Shown here: one piece after another, positions 6,029 through 10,923 of the stretch
Layout: the number at the start of each line of letters is the position of its first letter
Position numbering within the stretch: the stretch's first letter is position 1
From: Gammaproteobacteria bacterium
GTDB lineage: Bacteria; Pseudomonadota; Gammaproteobacteria; Steroidobacterales; Steroidobacteraceae
Length of the DNA: 10,923 nucleotides
Direction: 5' to 3'
Assembly (NCBI GenBank): GCA_030039615.1
Contig: JASHVF010000090.1
Location: 1 to 10,923 of the forward strand
Notes under the pieces: model-generated
Told to the model about the DNA's origin: nothing
What the model saw: the letters and a program-made list of their open reading frames with translations, nothing else
Databases searched by the model: none
Translations under genes and position numbers: made by a program

Positions 6029-6682
6029 ATGAGAACCGACGCTGTCATCAAGCTGGATGTGGAGGCGGAGCTGCGCTGGAGTCCGGAGATTGATGAGACC
6101 GACATTGCCACCAAGGTGCTCGATGGAATCGTCTCGCTGACGGGCTATGCACGCAGTTATCACGAAAAGCACGAGGCGGAGCTCGCCGTAAAGCGGGTCG
6201 CGGGCGTCGCCGCGGTGGTCAACGATCTGCAGGTGCGGCCGCAAGCCGCTTCCGGGCTGACCGATCCGCAGATCGCGCGCGAGGCGCTTGCGGCGCTCAA
6301 GGCGGAGCTGCCGGATTGCTGGGAGACGGTCCGGCTGACGGTGCATGAGGGGCGAGTCTTCCTCGAGGGAAAGGTCGAATGGCAGTTTCAGCGACAGCGG
6401 GCCGAAGCCGCCGTGCGGCGGATACGCGGGATCATGGGCGTGCGCAACTCGATCGAGCTGGCGCCACGGATCGAGGCACGGGAGGTAAAGTCCGGTATCG
6501 AAGCGGCATTTCGCCGCAATGCCGCGATTGACGCGCAGCATGTAACGGTCGAGGTTCAGGGGAGCGAGGTGACGCTGCGCGGTGAGGTGCGTTCCTGGGC
6601 CGAGTGGGATCAGGCGCAGGAGTGCGCCTGGGCGGCACCGGGAGTGACCAGGGTGATCAACGAGACCCACGTGCGCACTTAG
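6029..6682 (+). CDS. Triple BON-domain protein
   Basis: This 217-residue protein is made almost wholly of three BON domains, at about residues 4-70, 78-145 and 151-216. Each has the recurring pattern of a short helix, a hydrophobic 'V-L-G-V' strand pair, and a helix ending in GV: DGIVSLTGYARSYHEK, EGRVFLEGKVEWQFQR and GSEVTLRGEVRSWAEW. BON domains occur in OsmY and other envelope or stress proteins and bind phospholipids or proteins. There is no signal peptide, unlike OsmY, so this one is probably cytoplasmic. ATG at 6029 is preferred over an upstream ATG at 5993 because AGGAGG (6018-6023) is 5 bases upstream of it. It is divergent from the DUF6763 gene, with a 160-base shared upstream region in which I see no clear sigma70 promoter. 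The PEP synthase gene follows after 24 bases. A stress-related accessory role is inferred. Confidence 0.92.
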   Translation: MRTDAVIKLDVEAELRWSPEIDETDIATKVLDGIVSLTGYARSYHEKHEAELAVKRVAGVAAVVNDLQVRPQAASGLTDPQIAREALAALKAELPDCWETVRLTVHEGRVFLEGKVEWQFQRQRAEAAVRRIRGIMGVRNSIELAPRIEAREVKSGIEAAFRRNAAIDAQHVTVEVQGSEVTLRGEVRSWAEWDQAQECAWAAPGVTRVINETHVRT

Positions 6683-6706
6683 GCGTGGCTTGAGCGCAGG
6701 CGAACG

Positions 6707-9136
6707 ATGCCCGTCACAAGGCGTTATGTGCGGTTCTTCGATGAGATCGGCATCGAGGATGTCGGGCTGGTCGGGGGCAAGAATGCCTCGATCGGGGAGA
6801 TGTACCGGCATCTGGTGCCGCTCGGCGTCAGGGTGCCGGACGGCTTTGCAATCACCGCTGACGCCTACCGAGCGGTCCTCGATGGGGCTCATGCCTGGGA
6901 GCCGCTCGCGCAGGCACTGCACGGCCTCAAGCCAGAGGACGTCGCAGATCTGGCGCGCCGCGGCCGCCAGGCGCGCGAGCTGATCTACGGGGCGGAGTTG
7001 CCGGCCGACCTCAGGGCCGAGATTCTCGAGGCCTGGGAGGTATTGCGCAGTCGCACCCGCGGCGAGCTGACCGTAGCGGTGCGCAGCTCAGCGACCGCAG
7101 AGGATCTGCCCACCGCCAGCTTCGCCGGTCAGCAGGACAGCTTTCTCAATGTCAGCGGCCCCGAGCGACTGCTCGAGGCCTGCCGGCGCTGCTTCGCGAG
7201 TCTGTTCACGGATCGCTCGATCCATTATCGCCTCGATCAGGGGTTCGATCACTTCAAGGTGGCGCTCTCGATCGGCGTCATGCGCATGGTGCGCTCCGAT
7301 CTGGGCTCGAGCGGCGTGATCTTCACGCTCGATACCGAGAGCGGGTTCCGCGACGTGGTGCTGGTGAGCGCCTCATACGGACTCGGAGAGAACATCGTCC
7401 AGGGCGCCGTCGATCCGGACGAATTCCTGGTCTTCAAGCCCACCTTCCGGCAGGGCTACCGCCAGGTACTGCGCCGCACGCTCGGCAGCAAGAAGCTCAA
7501 GATGATCTGCGCTGAAGGCGACACGCGCGAGGCGACGCGAAACATCCCGACACCACGCCCCGATCGGGCGCGCTTTTCGCTGAGCGACAGCGAGGTTCTG
7601 CAGTTAGCCGACAGCGCTCTGATGATCGAGCGGCATTACAGCGACAAGGCCGGCCATCCGGTGCCCATGGACATCGAGTGGGCCAAGGATGGCCTCGATC
7701 AGCAGCTCTATATCGTGCAGGCGCGTCCCGAGACCGTGGTCTCGCAGAAACGGCATGGGCTCATCGAGGAATTCACACTCGAGCGCAAGGGCAAGGTGCT
7801 GATCACGGGGCGCGCAGTGGGCGAGCGGATCGGCGGCGGCGCGGTGCGGGTGATCGCCAACGCCTCGCAGCTGGGCTCTTTCAGGGCGGGCGAGGTGCTG
7901 GTCACCGACATTACGACTCCCGATTGGGAGCCGATCATGAAACAGGCGGCAGCCATCGTCACCAATCGCGGCGGGCGCGCCTGTCACGCCGCAATCGTCG
8001 CACGGGAGTTTGGAATTCCGGCGGTAGTCGGGGCGGAGCAGGCGACGGCGCTGTTGCGCACCGGACAGAGCGTTACGGTGTCGTGCGCCCAAGGGGAGCT
8101 CGGCCAGGTGCTCGAGGGCCAGGTGCCCTTCAAGGTGAGGAGCATCGATGCGGCGGCGCTGCCCCGGCCGCACACCGAGGTGATGCTGATTCTCGGCAAC
8201 CCGGAGCTCGCCTTCCAGTCGAGCTTCCTGCCGAACGACGGCGTGGGGCTCGCGCGCATGGAGTTCATTATCGCGGAGCACATCCGTGCGCATCCGCTCG
8301 CCTTGCTGCACCCCGAGAAGATCGAGAATGAGAGCGAACGGCAGGCGGTACTCGAGCTTGCCTCGGGCCACGAGCGTCCCGCCGACTACTTCGTGCAGCG
8401 CCTCGCCGAGGGCGTCGGGGTGATCGCGGCTGCGTTCCATCCGAAACCGGTCATCGTGCGCATGTCCGACTTCAAGACCAACGAGTATGCGAATCTGCTC
8501 GGGGGACGGTCGTTCGAGCCGCGGGAGGAGAACCCGATGCTCGGTTTTCGCGGCGCTTCCCGTTACGCCCATCCGGCGTACGCGGAAGGCTTCGCGCTCG
8601 AATGTGCCGCCATCAGGCAGGCGCGCGAGCGGCTCGGCTTGCGCAACATCAAGGTCATGATTCCATTCTGCCGTCGGGTCGAGGAGGCCGAGCGCGTCGT
8701 GGCGCTCATGCAGAGCCTGGGCCTCGAGCGCGGCAAGGACGGCCTCGAGATCTATGTGATGTGTGAGATTCCAAACAACGTGCTGCTGATCGATGAATTC
8801 AGCCGGGTCTTCGACGGGTTTTCCATCGGCTCGAACGATCTCACGCAGCTGACGCTCGGCGTCGACCGCGATTCGGCGATGGTGGCGTTCGAGTTCGACG
8901 AGCGCGACGCGGGCGTGAAAAAGATGCTGCGGCTTGCGGTCGAGGGCTGCCGGCGCAACCGTCGGCACTGCGGTATCTGCGGCCAAGCGCCATCCGATTA
9001 TCCCGAGCTGGCCGAGTACCTGGTGCGTCTCGGGATCGATTCGATCAGTTTGAACCCCGACGTCGTGTTCAAGACCACGCAGCAGATCCTCGAGCTCGAA
9101 GCACGGCTGGCACGTGGGCAACTTGCGGCCTCCTGA
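6707..9136 (+). CDS. ppsA: Phosphoenolpyruvate synthase (pyruvate, water dikinase)
   Basis: This 809-residue cytoplasmic enzyme converts pyruvate, ATP and water to PEP, AMP and phosphate, the entry step of gluconeogenesis. The order is the standard one. The ATP-grasp domain comes first (FDEIGIEDVGLVGGKNAS near the start; VRSSATAEDLPTASFAGQQD further in). The swivelling phosphohistidine domain has GGRACHAAIVARE, with His427 catalytic. The PEP/pyruvate barrel has ENPMLGFRGASRY, IGSNDLTQLTLGVDRD and CGICGQAPSDYPE, with Cys758 the probable acid/base. The length is normal and complete. Ala425 stands where the usual GGRTCH motif has Thr. In studied homologs that Thr is phosphorylated by the PpsR (DUF299) regulator, so this enzyme should escape that control. 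Start ATG 6707 has a modest AGG 6 bases upstream. It lies 24 bases after the BON gene and 28 bases before the phosphofructokinase gene. Confidence 0.97.
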   Translation: MPVTRRYVRFFDEIGIEDVGLVGGKNASIGEMYRHLVPLGVRVPDGFAITADAYRAVLDGAHAWEPLAQALHGLKPEDVADLARRGRQARELIYGAELPADLRAEILEAWEVLRSRTRGELTVAVRSSATAEDLPTASFAGQQDSFLNVSGPERLLEACRRCFASLFTDRSIHYRLDQGFDHFKVALSIGVMRMVRSDLGSSGVIFTLDTESGFRDVVLVSASYGLGENIVQGAVDPDEFLVFKPTFRQGYRQVLRRTLGSKKLKMICAEGDTREATRNIPTPRPDRARFSLSDSEVLQLADSALMIERHYSDKAGHPVPMDIEWAKDGLDQQLYIVQARPETVVSQKRHGLIEEFTLERKGKVLITGRAVGERIGGGAVRVIANASQLGSFRAGEVLVTDITTPDWEPIMKQAAAIVTNRGGRACHAAIVAREFGIPAVVGAEQATALLRTGQSVTVSCAQGELGQVLEGQVPFKVRSIDAAALPRPHTEVMLILGNPELAFQSSFLPNDGVGLARMEFIIAEHIRAHPLALLHPEKIENESERQAVLELASGHERPADYFVQRLAEGVGVIAAAFHPKPVIVRMSDFKTNEYANLLGGRSFEPREENPMLGFRGASRYAHPAYAEGFALECAAIRQARERLGLRNIKVMIPFCRRVEEAERVVALMQSLGLERGKDGLEIYVMCEIPNNVLLIDEFSRVFDGFSIGSNDLTQLTLGVDRDSAMVAFEFDERDAGVKKMLRLAVEGCRRNRRHCGICGQAPSDYPELAEYLVRLGIDSISLNPDVVFKTTQQILELEARLARGQLAAS

Positions 9137-9164
9137 AGCCTGGGCAGGGGCGGCCTGAAGGACG

Positions 9165-10136
9165 ATGAAGCGCCTGGCGGTACTGACGAGCGGAGGGGAT
9201 GCTCCGGGCATGAATGCGGCGATCCGTGCCGTGGTACGGCGCGGGTTGTCTCTCGGCTTCGAGATGCTCGGCGTTCAGCACGGCTATGCAGGCCTGATTG
9301 CCGGTGAGTTCCGTCAGCTCGGCGCGCGGGACGTGGGTGGCATCCTCGATCGCGGCGGCACGATCCTCGGCACCAGTCGCTGTGCCGCCTTCCTGACCCC
9401 GGCCGGCCGGAGCGCGGCTCTCGGCCAGCTGCGCGACCGCGAAGTCGCGGGCCTGGTGGTGATCGGGGGAGACGGGTCACAGGCGGGCGCCAAAGCACTT
9501 TCCGAGCTCTCGATGCCCGTCGTCGGCGTGGCTTCTACGATTGATAACGATCTCGCCGGCTCGGATGTGACGATCGGTGCGACCACCGCTCTCGATACCG
9601 CGCTCGCTGCCGTCGATCGGCTGCGCGTCACCGCATCCGCGCATGGCCGCACGTTCCTCGTGGAGGTCATGGGCCGCAGCTGCGGATATCTGGCGCTGCT
9701 TACCGGGATTGGCGGGGGAGCGGAGGCGATCATGATCCCTGAAATCCCGCAGACCCCGGAGCAAGTCGCGGCCGCCATCCGCGAGGCTTACGGCCGCGGC
9801 AAGAGTCATGCGATCGTGGTAGTCGCCGAAGGTGCGCGGCCGAACGCAACGGAGCTCGCAGCCTACTTCGCTCGACACGCCGAACGACTCGGATTCGAGC
9901 TGCGCGTCAGCACGCTCGGGCACATTCAGCGGGGCGGGCCCCCCGGGGCGTTCGATCGCATCAGCGCGACGCTGCTCGGGGCCGCCGCGGTGGAGCAGCT
10001 GGAGCGCGATTTACACGGTGTACTGCTCGGGATCGTCGACGGCAAGGTCACGGCGACGCCCTACGCCAAGGTCGTGGGCGCAGCCAAGCCGCTCGACCCC
10101 GGCCTGCTGCGGCTTGCCCCCATTCTCACGCTGTGA
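9165..10136 (+). CDS. pfkA: 6-phosphofructokinase, ATP-type PfkA family
   Basis: This 323-residue enzyme of the PfkA family phosphorylates fructose 6-phosphate to fructose 1,6-bisphosphate. Visible motifs are TSGGDAPGMN (residues 8-17), IGGDGSQAGA (Gly104, the residue typical of ATP users; PPi-dependent enzymes usually have Asp), STIDNDLAGSD (Asp127 catalytic, Asp129), VEVMGRSCGYLAL and LGHIQRGGPPGAFDRI. Residues 123-124 are Ala-Ser where ATP-type enzymes have Pro-Gly and PPi-type enzymes have Lys at 124, so the phosphoryl donor is probably but not certainly ATP. The length matches bacterial PfkA. ATG 9165 begins the conserved N-terminus directly; an AAGGA (9158-9162) is very close upstream and an AGGGG lies 14 bases upstream. 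It follows ppsA by 28 bases, so co-transcription is likely. Confidence 0.95.
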   Translation: MKRLAVLTSGGDAPGMNAAIRAVVRRGLSLGFEMLGVQHGYAGLIAGEFRQLGARDVGGILDRGGTILGTSRCAAFLTPAGRSAALGQLRDREVAGLVVIGGDGSQAGAKALSELSMPVVGVASTIDNDLAGSDVTIGATTALDTALAAVDRLRVTASAHGRTFLVEVMGRSCGYLALLTGIGGGAEAIMIPEIPQTPEQVAAAIREAYGRGKSHAIVVVAEGARPNATELAAYFARHAERLGFELRVSTLGHIQRGGPPGAFDRISATLLGAAAVEQLERDLHGVLLGIVDGKVTATPYAKVVGAAKPLDPGLLRLAPILTL

Positions 10137-10139
10137 GCA

Positions 10140-10157
10140 GCCGCGGCCGGCCGCGGC
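10140..10157. repeat. 18-bp perfect palindrome between pfkA and the lipoprotein gene
   Basis: The sequence GCCGCGGCCGGCCGCGGC is its own reverse complement. It lies 3 bases after the phosphofructokinase stop. With no central loop and no T-run after it, it is not a standard intrinsic terminator. It could be a weak stem at the end of the ppsA-pfkA message, a binding site, or chance in GC-rich DNA. Confidence 0.4.
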
Positions 10158-10187
10158 ATTGTGGTCCGACATCGAGGAGATCCAGGC

Positions 10188-10742
10188 ATGTTACTCAGAG
10201 AGACTCGCGCGCTGGCGGGCATTGTGTCGATCCTGCTGTTGGTCGGCGGCTGCCAGACGCTCAAGGTGAACAGCGATTACGACCGGCAGGCGAGCTTCGC
10301 CGGCTACCATAGCTTCACATGGCTGGCGCGCGACCATCACGGCAATGCCAATCCGCTCACCGTGCAGCGCGTCCACGATGCCGTGCAGGCGGAGCTCATT
10401 CGCAGAGGCTTCGTCTACGTCAGCGACGCCGCGCAGGCCGACTTCGTGGTGGACTTCACCATCGGCTCGCGCGAGCGCGTCGAGGTCAATTCCTATCCGG
10501 CGCCGTTTGTGGGCTCCTACTGGGGGCCGGGCTGGTGGGGCTACGGTTACTGGGGCAACGCGGTCGATGTGCGCCAGTATCGCGAGGGCACGCTGTCGAT
10601 CGACATCTTCGATGCGCGCACTCACCGCGCCGTGTGGCACGGCTGGGCACAGAAGGAGCTCAGTCGCTCGGACATCGAGCACTCGCAGCAGCCCATCCAG
10701 GAGGCAGTGGACGCGGTACTGGCGAGATTTCCGCCCGCGTGA
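10188..10742 (+). CDS. DUF4136-family lipoprotein
   Basis: This 184-residue predicted lipoprotein has a hydrophobic signal (about residues 8-21) ending LLVGGC, with Cys22 as the lipidation site. The mature part resembles DUF4136: a VNSDYDRQASFAGYHSFTW segment after the Cys, AQADFVVDFTIGSRERVEV, then a Trp/Gly/Tyr-rich stretch (GSYWGPGWWGYGYWG, residues 109-123), and EGTLSIDIFDARTHRAVWHG before a final helix. Such proteins are envelope-associated and of unknown function. ATG 10188 is chosen over an upstream ATG at 10161 because GAGGAG (10174-10179) lies 8 bases upstream of it and because it gives a compact signal peptide. It is 51 bases after pfkA and may be read through from it or have its own promoter. 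It converges on the ABC permease gene with 16 bases between stop codons. Confidence 0.9.
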   Translation: MLLRETRALAGIVSILLLVGGCQTLKVNSDYDRQASFAGYHSFTWLARDHHGNANPLTVQRVHDAVQAELIRRGFVYVSDAAQADFVVDFTIGSRERVEVNSYPAPFVGSYWGPGWWGYGYWGNAVDVRQYREGTLSIDIFDARTHRAVWHGWAQKELSRSDIEHSQQPIQEAVDAVLARFPPA

Positions 10743-10758
10743 GGTGAGCCTGTCAGGT

Positions 10759-10923
10759 TCACTCGTAGCGCAGTGCCTCGATCGGGTTGAGGCCCGCGGC
10801 TTTGCGTGCCGGATAGTAGCCGAAGAAGATCCCCACCGCGGCGGAGAACAGAAAACCGCCGCCGATGGCCGCCACCGACAGTAACGTCGGCCAGTGGGCC
10901 AGCGTGGAGATCAGCAGCGATGC
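10759..10923 (-). CDS. ABC transporter permease, MacB/FtsX type, C-terminal end only
   Basis: Only the last 54 codons and the TGA stop (10759-10761) are inside the window; the start lies beyond base 10923. They encode a final transmembrane helix (about the stretch LLSVAAIGGGFLFSAAVGIFFG) followed by GYYPARKAAGLNPIEALRYE. That ending is highly typical of MacB-like and LolC/FtsX-like permeases, which work with an ATPase and often a periplasmic adaptor to export macrolides, peptides or lipoproteins. Substrate and partners cannot be read from this fragment. Confidence 0.88.
   Translation of the reverse strand, partial: ASLLISTLAHWPTLLSVAAIGGGFLFSAAVGIFFGYYPARKAAGLNPIEALRYE

Noticed and set aside
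5869..6114. N-terminal extension of the DUF6763 protein up to 6114
   Set aside because: The extension runs through the repeat-rich leader and into the BON gene start. The conserved family sequence begins at 5868, with a ribosome site before it.
5948..6922. A 324-codon minus-strand frame opposite the BON gene and the start of ppsA
   Set aside because: It spans two real genes on the other strand and shows no family signature.
7604..9211. A 535-codon open frame antisense to ppsA
   Set aside because: It lies opposite a clearly conserved enzyme in GC-rich DNA, where antisense frames stay open by codon bias. Its translation has no recognisable domain.

Overview
The window is compact, GC-rich chromosomal DNA. 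The gene set suggests a gammaproteobacterium: a DUF6763-type small protein, a DUF4136 lipoprotein, a proteobacterial PEP synthase and a MacB-type permease. This assignment comes from recognising protein families, not from a phylogenetic marker. Genes are tightly packed. No gap exceeds about 160 bases, and I see no tRNA, rRNA, IS element, CRISPR array or phage gene.

Left half, all on the minus strand (read from 5868 down to 1): a DUF6763-family protein (5464-5868), a 112-base gap, then a five-gene run whose junctions are all overlapping or nearly so. The run is a COG2187-type phosphotransferase (4272-5351), a divergent ribose-phosphate pyrophosphokinase (3252-4259), an NAD-dependent sugar epimerase/dehydratase (2202-3242), a UbiA-fold membrane transferase resembling decaprenyl-phosphate phosphoribosyltransferase (1295-2221, TTG start), and an exported protein resembling phosphodiester glycosidases (1-1298, cut by the window edge). 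A PRPP-making enzyme beside a UbiA enzyme of the class that consumes PRPP, followed by an epimerase and a possible phosphodiester glycosidase, suggests a polyprenyl-phosphoribose (or derived pentose) pathway. That is inference, and it is the most interesting system-level idea here.

Right half, plus strand: a triple-BON-domain protein (6029-6682), phosphoenolpyruvate synthase (6707-9136), ATP-type 6-phosphofructokinase (9165-10136) and a DUF4136 lipoprotein (10188-10742). Gaps of 24, 28 and 51 bases make one transcription unit plausible. It places a gluconeogenic and a glycolytic enzyme together. The PEP synthase has Ala where the usual regulatory Thr precedes the catalytic Cys-His pair, and the phosphofructokinase has a non-standard residue next to its catalytic aspartates. 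At the right edge the C-terminal end of an ABC transporter permease (10759-10923, minus) converges on the lipoprotein gene.

The divergent region 5869-6028 holds the most striking non-coding signal. In the leader of the DUF6763 gene, one anti-Shine-Dalgarno segment can pair either with a neighbouring copy of the Shine-Dalgarno sequence or with the true one. The second pairing forms a 10-bp stem followed by four U, so it could act as a translational switch or an attenuator.
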